DNA of 62,342 bases from an uncultured bacterium. GTDB taxonomy: Bacteria > Cyanobacteriota > Vampirovibrionia > Gastranaerophilales > Gastranaerophilaceae. Of this stretch, positions 35,401 to 42,443 are shown in pieces; the first letter of the stretch is position 1, and each line of letters begins with the position of its first letter. Position numbers and translations under genes: made by a program. The notes under the pieces are model-generated. The model searched no databases, had not been told where the DNA came from, and saw only the letters and a program-made list of their open reading frames with translations. The stretch covers positions 1 to 62,342 of the forward strand of contig URFH01000012.1 of assembly GCA_900547155.1 (NCBI GenBank), written 5' to 3'.

Positions 35401-35962
35401 AATTTCCGGCATCATCTCTATAGACGCCATTGCCCGAGAAAGTCGAATTATTGACCTCAACGACACCGCCTTGAGCGCCGGTATTGCTAATAACACCGCC
35501 ATTTCCGACCTCAGGCCCCGGAGATGTAATAAAATCAGTTGTGTTTTCCGTGAAGTTTGAATTATTAACCTGAACAGAGCCGCCGTTATTCAGAATAGCA
35601 CCACCGCTGGTTCCGCCGCCTTTGGTCATTGTTGTATTGTTAATAATCAAGCCTGCGCCGCTTGAATTGGTGATAAGCTGAGGATTTGTTTGCCCCCATG
35701 ACGCACCGGAATCTGTTCTTGTACCGGAGATTGTATGGCCGCCGCCGTTTATTACTGTGTTTGCGGTATTTTCTCTGTAATGAGTTTCTCCGGAGAGAGT
35801 TACATCGTTAGATAAATTGACATTTTCAGCATTGGTTGCTATGTTGTTCCAGTCCCCGTTTTGAGCTTTTGCTTCATTTGAAGTAAGACCCGTAAATGTT
35901 GAAAAAAGAGCAATAGTGACAGCCAAATACTTTTTAATTTCGTTAATGGTTTGTTTTCTCAT
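32420..35962 (-). CDS. Autotransporter with GGAI/FxxN beta-helix repeats (Pmp-like)
   Basis: 1180 residues, predicted on the cell surface. Signal peptide with an extended start (MRKQTINEIKKYLAVTIALF, cleavage after KAQ). The passenger (about 60-700) has more than ten GGAI(Y/W/F)N repeats with FxxN (FTNN, FENN, FQNN), the pattern of chlamydial polymorphic membrane proteins and of right-handed beta-helices. Each unit is Asn/Thr/Gly/Ser-rich. The last 280 residues form the translocator barrel (from about 895, DGLYIRPFSNFENV, to LTFGFRWALGD). The final Phe sits four residues before the end rather than at the end. ATG 35962 with GGAAG upstream is chosen over a TTG four codons earlier. Confidence 0.88.
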   Translation of the reverse strand: MRKQTINEIKKYLAVTIALFSTFTGLTSNEAKAQNGDWNNIATNAENVNLSNDVTLSGETHYRENTANTVINGGGHTISGTRTDSGASWGQTNPQLITNSSGAGLIINNTTMTKGGGTSGGAILNNGGSVQVNNSNFTENTTDFITSPGPEVGNGGVISNTGAQGGVVEVNNSTFSGNGVYRDDAGNLLYITNDGNISTTASDSNSLMTSMRGGAIYNGTNSVTETVGENVLKVNESTFTNNYAQNGGAIYNAGTATIENSTFTGNKAVSPLIGSSQNDGNNGRGGAIANSGGQLTVTNSTFTENSATKHSGALYNSGGTVNIDSNVKFEANTAQNGGGAIGNFRGGTLNIEDTSFVDNKTTGMAGFGGAIYNTNVEPGSSEAGSSAILNINQNTTFSNNAAASGGGAIYNKSIAHVDGATFVNNGVTSDESLVTSSGGAIWNDGRNTESGVTGNMEIKNTTFESNYANSMGGAIFNQGELAIQSNTLFLNNGYRKDSDGNTLINSANSNPYITTRGGAIYNTKPNAGDSTAMTVDGATFQGNASTFGGGAVYNDEIVTISNSDFINNGITADGLYKTTNGGAIYNNDRATIIDSNFQNNQATNGGAIFGGAGSTTNLKSVNKDVYVGTGDNTSGLYDSIYLASNGNDVANRAVLNISANENRVVNINSTVTGSDTKGDVNINPDGETGKVVFNGTVSNTNLTLNNGTAHFTNDYHLKSSDVINLNGGTFSIMNGAVTPFQAGELNINNTTNIQVDVDLANKQMDNLLSDGPTSVNHNGGSLNVNAMQAVTDTRAQSVAVLFTDLPQISGNGAVTSDGLGMIQGPIYKYAVSQYYDDGSTGNQAGEYFIFNNMGNSDSSLIGSVASQMGFLLMDNLYRQSFANMDMTMLMTREQRMAMKMRNKYASTDDVIPGLYQPSSIGEERDGLYIRPFSNFENVPLSGGPKVSNVSYGTLIGGESDIIELKHGWDANYSIFGAYHGSHQAYNGVSMWQNGGTLGAVGTLYKGNFFTGLTANVGASGVAATSLAGREEFPMLMTGVASKTGYNFEFKNGKYIVQPSFMASYTFVNVFDYRNASGLQVDSDPLHVIELIPGIKFIMNTKNGWQPYLGVNMTWNILDKSKFRVADVAVSRLSVDPFVEYGVGVQKRVGDRFTGFGQAMLRNGGRNGIALTFGFRWALGD

Positions 35963-36075
35963 TTTTTCTTCCAAACTAAAATATGCAGTAAAAGTTACAT
36001 ATAGATTAATAGTAAAGCATTAATTATTATGCTACAAAAGTGAGTAAAAACGGGAATATTTTTACAAAACTTAAC

Positions 36076-37641
36076 CTATTTTTTACGGGATTTTACAGGA
36101 ACATTACTATCTATGAAAAACAGCAGTGGGATAACGATTATAGCCAGTATTCCAAAGATTCTGAACGTATCCATATAAGCCAGAAGATGAGCCTGTTGAA
36201 TCATCTGATTATACAACGTATTTTCCGCCATGTAAGAGGCAATCGACGGATGCGCATAAGAAGACAATGCACCCGTTAGCGCGCTCACTTTCGAGCTGAA
36301 AACCGGATTTAAATCGTTAAGATGGTCAACGAGATAGTGCTGATGAACCTGCGAAAACCTTGTAATCGCAGTTGCGACGAACGATGTACCCACAGCGCCC
36401 CCGATATTTTTTAACATGTTCTGCACGCCGCTGGCATTGGTCATCTGGCAGTTTTGCAGTGTGTTATTTGAAAGCGTAATCAGCGGAATCATTGCAAACC
36501 CCATTCCCAGCCCGTATAAAAAGTTCGGCATGAGGATATTTATAGTTGAGATTTGCAGGTTTAAATTACCGAAAACAAAGCCGCCCAGCCCTATGAAAAC
36601 CAGTCCGACCGCGACTAATTTCCGGTTATCCACATAATCCGCAATTGCAGCACACACAAGCACTGAAACAAGGCACCCCAGCCCTCTGGGCATCATTGAA
36701 AATCCGCTTAAAAACGCGGTATAACCGAGCATTGTCTGCAAAAATTGCGGCAAAATAGCCAGAGCTGCATATAAAATAAGATTTATGGTCACAAGAATTG
36801 CTGTTCCGTTCAAAAAGTTCCTGTCTCGAAAAACGCTCAAATCAATCAACGATTCTTTGTTCTTAAACTGGGAAATAAAGAACAAAATACACGACAAAAC
36901 AGAAACAGCAAATGTCCAGCGCACCCATGTCGAGTTAAACCAGTCCGCGTTGTTGCCTTTATCAAGAACTATTTGCAAAGTAATAAGCCATGTTGCAAGG
37001 AAGAAAAAACCGACGCCGTCAGTCTTTACATTCGCCTGTTTTGCAGCGTACGGCGGGTCCTCAAGAATTTCATTGCACATTAAAATCGCCGCAGCGCCAA
37101 AAGGCACGTTTATATAAAAAATCCATGGCCATGACCAGTTATCGGTAATCCATCCGCCCACAACAGGGCCGATAATCGGGGCAAGCAGCACGCCAAGAGA
37201 GAAAACAGCCATTGCTGCCGGACGTTTTTCTTTTGGGAAGCTTTCAAGCAGTATTGCCTGCGCAATCGGAACGATTCCGCCCCCGCCAACGCCCTGCAAA
37301 ATCCTGAAAAGCACCATTTCAATGAGAGAATGAGCCATTCCGCAGAGCATTGAGGCTATTGTAAAAATCAAAATGCTCAAAAGCAGAAAGTTTTTACGCC
37401 CAAAAACCCTGCTAAACCAGTCAACCATCGGAATAACAATCCCGCTGGCAATCAAATAGCTCGTCAAAACCCATGTTGACTCGTCATGGCTCGCAGAAAA
37501 GCTTCCGGCCATATGAGGAAGCGCAACGTTTGCGATTGTGCCGTCTATTGCGAAAATAAACACGGCAAGCATTAATGCGCCCGTAATCAACCACGGATTT
37601 TGGGTTGGTTTCCATTCTTCCTGTGTTTGAGCCGTTGACAT
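36076..37641 (-). CDS. emrB: DHA2-family drug:H+ antiporter (EmrB-like)
   Basis: 521 residues with 14 expected membrane helices. Motifs include FIFAIDGTIANVALPHM and the helix-5 motif C region GVLLAPIIGPVVGGWI with SWPWIFYINVP. It would pump drugs through a tripartite complex with the adaptor encoded one base upstream and the TolC-type channel encoded divergently. The substrate is unknown. MarR-type control is likely. Confidence 0.93.
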   Translation of the reverse strand: MSTAQTQEEWKPTQNPWLITGALMLAVFIFAIDGTIANVALPHMAGSFSASHDESTWVLTSYLIASGIVIPMVDWFSRVFGRKNFLLLSILIFTIASMLCGMAHSLIEMVLFRILQGVGGGGIVPIAQAILLESFPKEKRPAAMAVFSLGVLLAPIIGPVVGGWITDNWSWPWIFYINVPFGAAAILMCNEILEDPPYAAKQANVKTDGVGFFFLATWLITLQIVLDKGNNADWFNSTWVRWTFAVSVLSCILFFISQFKNKESLIDLSVFRDRNFLNGTAILVTINLILYAALAILPQFLQTMLGYTAFLSGFSMMPRGLGCLVSVLVCAAIADYVDNRKLVAVGLVFIGLGGFVFGNLNLQISTINILMPNFLYGLGMGFAMIPLITLSNNTLQNCQMTNASGVQNMLKNIGGAVGTSFVATAITRFSQVHQHYLVDHLNDLNPVFSSKVSALTGALSSYAHPSIASYMAENTLYNQMIQQAHLLAYMDTFRIFGILAIIVIPLLFFIDSNVPVKSRKK

Positions 37642-37642
37642 G

Positions 37643-38632
37643 CTATCTTACCCTGACTTTTGGAACAACCGACATCCCCGGAACAATGTTAAATTCTTCC
37701 GGATTGATTTTTTCCGTAAACACAATTTTCACAGGAATTCGCTGTACAATTTTTACGAACGAACCAACAGCATTTTCAGGCGGGAAAAGGCTGGATTTGG
37801 CTCCCGAGCTTCTTTGTATACTGTCAACTTTCCCTTTGAAGGTTTTTCCGGGATAAGTATCGATTTTTATATCAACAGGCTGCCCGACTTTCATATGCTG
37901 GAGCTGATTTTCTTTGTAGTTTGCAACTACCCATACATTATCAGGAACTATAACAAACAAAGGCGCGCCGGTTTGCACATACATGCCTTTTTCGACCCGC
38001 CTGCTGGCGACTGTGCCGTTCTGGGGGGCATAAACATTTGTATAAGAAAGATTCAAAGCAGCCATATCCTTAAGCGCCTTGAGTTCTTTTATTTCTGCGT
38101 CGGCAACTTTGCTTCCGCCGCCTGACATGACCGCCTGCTCGGAGGAAGTCAAATTCGCCAGAGCCGCGTCATATTTAGCCTGCGCAGAATCAAGGGTTTG
38201 TTTTGAAACAGCACCGTCAGCGTAGAGGTTTTTATAGCGTTCCAAATCTTTTTTTGCAACATCTATATTGGATTTTGAGGCAGAAAGGTTTGCTTTTGCA
38301 TTTTTTTGGTTCAAAAGAGCCCTTTCGTACCTGGCTTCGGCCTGCGCAAGCCTGACTTTGTAGTCTGCATCGTCGATTTTAGCAACCAAATCGCCCTCTT
38401 TGACCCTCTGGTTGTCAGTAACATAAACTTCAACAACCTGACCGGTGATTTTGGGCGCAACCTGAACAGTCGTGGTTTCTACATACGCGTCGTCCGTTGA
38501 CTGAAAATGATAAGCGTCAATTACAAGATAAATGCCAATCAACGCAACAATAATTCCGATTGCACCGAAAATATAGCGTTTAAAAGGCTTTTTAGCCACT
38601 TTTTCTTCCTGTTGTATTTTTTCTTCTTCCAT
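37643..38632 (-). CDS. emrA: Membrane-fusion adaptor (EmrA/HlyD family)
   Basis: 329 residues: one membrane helix (about 20-40, YIFGAIGIIVALIGIYLVI), a biotinyl-lipoyl-like half (TVQVAPKITGQVVEVYV), an alpha-hairpin of about 100 residues (KNAKANLSASKSNIDVAKKD) and the second half motif ALNLSYTNVYAPQNGTVASR. It links the EmrB-like pump to an outer-membrane channel. It lies between marR and emrB in one transcript. Confidence 0.93.
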   Translation of the reverse strand: MEEEKIQQEEKVAKKPFKRYIFGAIGIIVALIGIYLVIDAYHFQSTDDAYVETTTVQVAPKITGQVVEVYVTDNQRVKEGDLVAKIDDADYKVRLAQAEARYERALLNQKNAKANLSASKSNIDVAKKDLERYKNLYADGAVSKQTLDSAQAKYDAALANLTSSEQAVMSGGGSKVADAEIKELKALKDMAALNLSYTNVYAPQNGTVASRRVEKGMYVQTGAPLFVIVPDNVWVVANYKENQLQHMKVGQPVDIKIDTYPGKTFKGKVDSIQRSSGAKSSLFPPENAVGSFVKIVQRIPVKIVFTEKINPEEFNIVPGMSVVPKVRVR

Positions 38633-38642
38633 TTTATTTTCC

Positions 38643-39113
38643 TTATATCTGGGTTTCTACAATATTGCTTAAAGTTTCTCTGAATTTTCTGATAGATGCC
38701 CTCAAAGCCTCGCTTTCAGAACGGGGAATAGCATCTATTGCATTAATAAGCATAGGGCGGATTTTCTCGGTTATTGATTTGAGCTCAGCCAGCCCTGCTT
38801 TGGTAATTTCTATTCTGCGAATAAGCCTGTTGTTCTTTTCATCGCTAAAACGGATGATATAGCCTTTTTTTTCCAGAGAATCGAGGATTCTTCCTGTATT
38901 TGCCCTGTCTTTCAGGATAAGTTTTGCCAAATCGCGCTGACAGAGCCCCGGATTGCAAGAAATCGTGTCGAGAGTCGCATATTCTGAGGGGTTAATATCT
39001 ACGCCAAGCTTATCAAAAACCTGAACCCCCAAAAATCGGCAATATCTGGCTGTTTTTTCGAGCTCATAATATATGCTGTCGGTATAGTGCTCGACCAATT
39101 TTGTTTCTTCCAA
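38643..39113 (-). CDS. MarR-family transcriptional regulator
   Basis: 156 residues with a winged helix (CQRDLAKLILKDRANTGRIL as recognition region, then the wing RFSDEKNNRLIRRIEIT). It probably represses the emrAB operon it heads and the divergent tolC-like gene, releasing on binding a small phenolic or drug. The start appears to be TTG (39113): AGGA lies seven bases upstream and no ATG occurs before residue 120. A palindrome lies 40 bases upstream. Confidence 0.9.
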   Translation of the reverse strand: MEETKLVEHYTDSIYYELEKTARYCRFLGVQVFDKLGVDINPSEYATLDTISCNPGLCQRDLAKLILKDRANTGRILDSLEKKGYIIRFSDEKNNRLIRRIEITKAGLAELKSITEKIRPMLINAIDAIPRSESEALRASIRKFRETLSNIVETQI

Positions 39114-39130
39114 TTTTATATCCTGTTATT

Positions 39131-39199
39131 TTGACTATATTATACACTGCTATGTTGTAAAAAAAACATGTTGCATTTACAACACAAATATGCTAACAT
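39131..39199. promoter_or_regulatory. Divergent promoters with a MarR operator palindrome
   Basis: TGTTGTAAA (39153-39161) and TTTACAACA (39176-39184) form a perfect inverted repeat with a 14-base spacer. For tolC (+): TTGCAT (39171-39176), 17 bases, TAACAT (39194-39199). For marR (-): TATAAT at 39144-39139. The palindrome overlaps the -35 regions of both, so one repressor could silence both sides. Confidence 0.7.
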
Positions 39200-39233
39200 A
39201 CGACTATAAAAATTGCAAGCAAAGGTTTTAAAT

Positions 39234-40625
39234 ATGAAGAAGATATTGGCTACAGCACTGGCATTGAGCCTGATTTCAACAAATACATTACTCCCTGTAC
39301 TGGCAAAAAGCGATGCAACCCCGAAAGTTTTTCGCAGCTATGCTTCAAAGGAGAAAAAGCAAAAGAAAGACGCAAATTATAAATTTGATTATATTAATAT
39401 TGAATGGTGGGAAAGCTACAATGACCCGATTTTGAGCGGATATATTGAAAAAGCGGTTCAAAACAACCATGATTTAAAAGCAGCAACGATAAATGTCGAA
39501 GAATATTATCAAAATGTAAAAGCGCAGTTTGCAGACCAACTGCCGCAGGCTACAGCGGGATTTGGCCCGGGATACGCCAAAATGCCCTACACTCCGCATT
39601 CGGATTGGGGCTTTGCTGCGCCGGCAATGATTAGTTATGAGGCAGATATTTTCCTGAAAAACCGCGACAAGACAAAATCCGTAAAAAAATTATATGAAGC
39701 CTCGCAGTTTGACGAAAGAGCGGCGTACATAGCGGTTGCTGCGGCTGTTGGAACGACTTATTTCAATATTATCAAGTTGGACAAAATGATTTCGCTGCAG
39801 GAGGAAATCGTAAGCATAAGAACTCAAATTTATGACTTAATGCTCAAAAGAAATCGAGAAGGTTTGACCTCAACAGCAGATACGGTCAAAGCAAACAAGG
39901 CTCTTGTCAGTGCGCAAACGGATTTGATTGAGCTGAAAAAACAAAGAACCAAAACACTTAACCAATTTGCGGTTTTGATTGGCGAAAGCCCCGCAAATTC
40001 AGAAAATCTGGAAAGAAGCTCGCTTGATGAGCTTGCCCTGCATAAAAACTTGCCGGCAGAAATCTCATCCGAAATCATAACACAGCGTCCGGACTACCTA
40101 AAAGCAGAAAAGATGGTTGAAAAAGCCGGAATTGATGTTCGTGTAGCTAAAAAGGAATTTTTGCCCACAATTACGCTTTCAGGGCTTGCTTTCTTTAACG
40201 CATCTGACTTTGGAAGCCTTTTTACAACAAAAAATATGCTATGGGCAATCGGCGGAGGCGCAATGCTGCCTATTTTCACCGGAGGTAAAAGAATTGCTAA
40301 TTTGAGGCTTAAAAAAGCGCAATACGAAAGGATTTTGCACAATTATTACCAGACAAATCTGACAGCAATTCAAGAGGTCAACGACACGCTCGCTTCTGTA
40401 AAGCTGGACAAAGAAAAAATGAACCAAACGCTAAAACAAGCCGCTCTGGAAAAAGCAGATTACAGCTACAATGAGCGCAAATACAGTCAGGGAACCATTT
40501 CAATGCTGGATTTAATCCAGTTTAAAGAAAACCTGCTCACAATTGATAAGCTGGTTGCACAGCAAAAGGCTGAATGCCTTGTAGATTCCATCGGGCTCTA
40601 CAAAGCAGCAGGAAGCCGTATATAA
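39234..40625 (+). CDS. TolC-family outer-membrane efflux channel
   Basis: 463 residues. Signal peptide MKKILATALALSLISTNTLLPVLA. Two OEP repeats: the first with WWESYNDPILSGYIEKAVQNN, the second with the PDYLKAEKMVEKAGIDVRVAKKEFLP phrase and a long C-terminal helix. Channel of a tripartite pump; the divergent EmrAB genes are the likely partner. ATG 39234 is chosen over the TTG at 39213 because the signal peptide starts there and AAAGG lies upstream. Confidence 0.92.
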   Translation: MKKILATALALSLISTNTLLPVLAKSDATPKVFRSYASKEKKQKKDANYKFDYINIEWWESYNDPILSGYIEKAVQNNHDLKAATINVEEYYQNVKAQFADQLPQATAGFGPGYAKMPYTPHSDWGFAAPAMISYEADIFLKNRDKTKSVKKLYEASQFDERAAYIAVAAAVGTTYFNIIKLDKMISLQEEIVSIRTQIYDLMLKRNREGLTSTADTVKANKALVSAQTDLIELKKQRTKTLNQFAVLIGESPANSENLERSSLDELALHKNLPAEISSEIITQRPDYLKAEKMVEKAGIDVRVAKKEFLPTITLSGLAFFNASDFGSLFTTKNMLWAIGGGAMLPIFTGGKRIANLRLKKAQYERILHNYYQTNLTAIQEVNDTLASVKLDKEKMNQTLKQAALEKADYSYNERKYSQGTISMLDLIQFKENLLTIDKLVAQQKAECLVDSIGLYKAAGSRI

Positions 40626-40655
40626 GTTTAAACTCCGAACTATATTCCAACATCC

Positions 40656-40678
40656 GGCGGCTGTTTCAGTCGCCTTTT
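40656..40678 (+). terminator. Rho-independent terminator after the TolC-type gene
   Basis: GGCGGCTG-TTT-CAGTCGCC stem (8 bp, one G-T pair) followed by TTTT. Confidence 0.75.
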
Positions 40679-40708
40679 CATTTGCCCGTTATTTTGAGGT
40701 TGTTTATA

Positions 40709-40819
40709 ATGTTAAGAAATATTAACACCCCTAATCCCTTATTTTACAGGAATTTTTGAAAATTTTTCATAAAAACTTTTCTTTTTTCAGGCAATTTATG
40801 AAAAGAAAAATTGTTTATA
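40709..40819 (+). promoter_or_regulatory. Regulon box and GCAAT-N18 promoter for the LysM protein
   Basis: Box ATGTTAAGAAATATTAA (40709-40725) matches the reverse consensus fully. GGCAAT (40790-40795), 18 bases, TTTATA (40814-40819) follows, with ACACAGAGGA after it. Box-to-GGCAAT distance is 64 instead of 16-18, about 47 bases more than at the other sites. The rest of the 258-base gap holds only a terminator. Confidence 0.6.
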
Positions 40820-40883
40820 TAAACACAGAGGATTTTACATAGAAATCTATATTATTACAGGGGATAAAGAAAGGGATATTAAC

Positions 40884-42365
40884 ATGGGATTTGAAGTTTC
40901 AGCAGTAAACAGCAACGCAGCAGACAAAAAAGACATTAAAAAAGGTCTTGCACAAAAAACACAGGAAACACCTGTTTCGATTTATGATGTATTGAAAAAT
41001 GCAGAAAGCACAAAAACAAGAAAAGTTTACAAAGAAGTTAAAAAATATTATAAGGAAAATGACCTTAAAATGGACAAAGAGGACAAACGTCCTAACTGGT
41101 TCCAAAGAAATATTCTCGGCAAAAAAGACAACAACCTGTACAGAACAAAAGCTCTTGAAAACAAACAGGCTGAAGTTCTTGAAAACGGAGCAGGCGAAGG
41201 TGATGTAAGAAACAAAACTTACAGAAAATTGGTGAATGCAGGCTTCTTGAAAGATGCAGAAGGGAATCTGGATGTTGAAAGATTAGCAAAACTGTACAAT
41301 GATAGAGCCGGTGAAGACAACTACATCAATTACAGCCACGAAAACTCAGAATTCAGACAGTTGCGAGCTGATTTGAACGAAATCGGAAGAGAATACGGCG
41401 TAGAATTTTCTAAAAAAGATACAAAAGAAATCATAGAACTTCTCGGTGACAAAGAAAAATGGTATAATCCGGCACAGGGCGCAAGAAGAACAATCGGCGT
41501 CGGCGGTATCGGAGCAGGAGCAGGCGCATTAATCACAACAAAAGTAAATCAAGCAGTCACAGCAGGCGACATTGTAAACGTAGCACAAAATGTAACAAAA
41601 ACAGCAGCAATTCCGGTTGCAGTTGCAGCAGCAGGCGTAACATTCGCAGCTGATATGCTCGGTCAGGCATTTAGAAATGAAAAAGCAGTTTCGGTTGAAA
41701 TAACTCACGATAATGCTGAAGCTTACAACAAATACGTTGATGAATCCAAAGCTTCAAAAGATGGCAAAAGAGTTATGAAAGAACTCGCAACATACTTTAC
41801 AGATGAAAAAGGCGCTCTTGACAAAGATTCAATGAACAAAGCAATGCGAGAAGCAGCAGGCAAAGACAGCGTTCTGAACATTGACGAGGCACAAGCTTTG
41901 ATTTACAAGCTGGCAACTAAAGAAGAAGAAAAACCGCAAATAGTTGTACCTCAACCGGCAAATCTTCTCGATCTTGCAGAAATTGAAGATGAACCTATTA
42001 CTATTGAACCTGTAGAAATCGCAAGCAGACCTTACAAAGTAGTAGTTCAAAATGGTGAATCTCTCAACTCACTTGCTAAGAAATACGGAGTATCAGTTGA
42101 TGAATTGAAAGCTCTTAACCCCGTAAAAGACTTCACTGATGACTGCGGTGAAAAGAAATTCAAAGGTTTCAAAGTCGGTGAAACAATCAATCTTCCGTCA
42201 ACAGCAAATATTGAAGCAGCTAAAAACAACAAAACAGCAGCTGAAGCAATCAAAGACTACGAAAAATCAATGGCAGCTATTATCAAAGCGGAAAAAGATC
42301 CTTGTATCGAAAACGACAAAAAAGTTTCACACGCATTCTTTGAAGCTCACAAACCCAAAAACTAA
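40884..42365 (+). CDS. LysM-domain protein, signal-less, unknown function
   Basis: 493 residues. The N-terminal 190 residues are charged and helical. Residues about 205-260 are Ala/Gly-rich and hydrophobic (GVGGIGAGAGALITTKV; AIPVAVAAAGVTFAADMLG) and could insert in or associate with membranes. A LysM domain lies at about 386-440 (VVQNGESLNSLAKKYGVSVDELKALNP). There is no signal peptide, as in the amidase-lysozyme protein. The AGGGA-like ribosome site and A/C-ending codons suggest good expression. Its promoter belongs to the shared class described above. Confidence 0.75.
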   Translation: MGFEVSAVNSNAADKKDIKKGLAQKTQETPVSIYDVLKNAESTKTRKVYKEVKKYYKENDLKMDKEDKRPNWFQRNILGKKDNNLYRTKALENKQAEVLENGAGEGDVRNKTYRKLVNAGFLKDAEGNLDVERLAKLYNDRAGEDNYINYSHENSEFRQLRADLNEIGREYGVEFSKKDTKEIIELLGDKEKWYNPAQGARRTIGVGGIGAGAGALITTKVNQAVTAGDIVNVAQNVTKTAAIPVAVAAAGVTFAADMLGQAFRNEKAVSVEITHDNAEAYNKYVDESKASKDGKRVMKELATYFTDEKGALDKDSMNKAMREAAGKDSVLNIDEAQALIYKLATKEEEKPQIVVPQPANLLDLAEIEDEPITIEPVEIASRPYKVVVQNGESLNSLAKKYGVSVDELKALNPVKDFTDDCGEKKFKGFKVGETINLPSTANIEAAKNNKTAAEAIKDYEKSMAAIIKAEKDPCIENDKKVSHAFFEAHKPKN

Positions 42366-42382
42366 TAAATAATTCCGCTAAC

Positions 42383-42420
42383 AAAAAAGAGGTTTAAGTT
42401 ATAACTTAAACCTCTTTTTA
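42383..42420. terminator. Bidirectional terminator, near-perfect palindrome
   Basis: AAAAAAGAGGTTTAAGTT and AACTTAAACCTCTTTTT pair over 17 bp. It serves the LysM gene (+) and the coiled-coil gene (-). Confidence 0.93.
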
Positions 42421-42443
42421 TTATTTTCGGTATTTAGAACCGA

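Noticed and set aside
34100..35800. Repeated motif in the autotransporter DNA that might be mistaken for a CRISPR or other array
   Set aside because: The repeats are in-frame GGAI protein units of unequal spacing with no uniform spacers.
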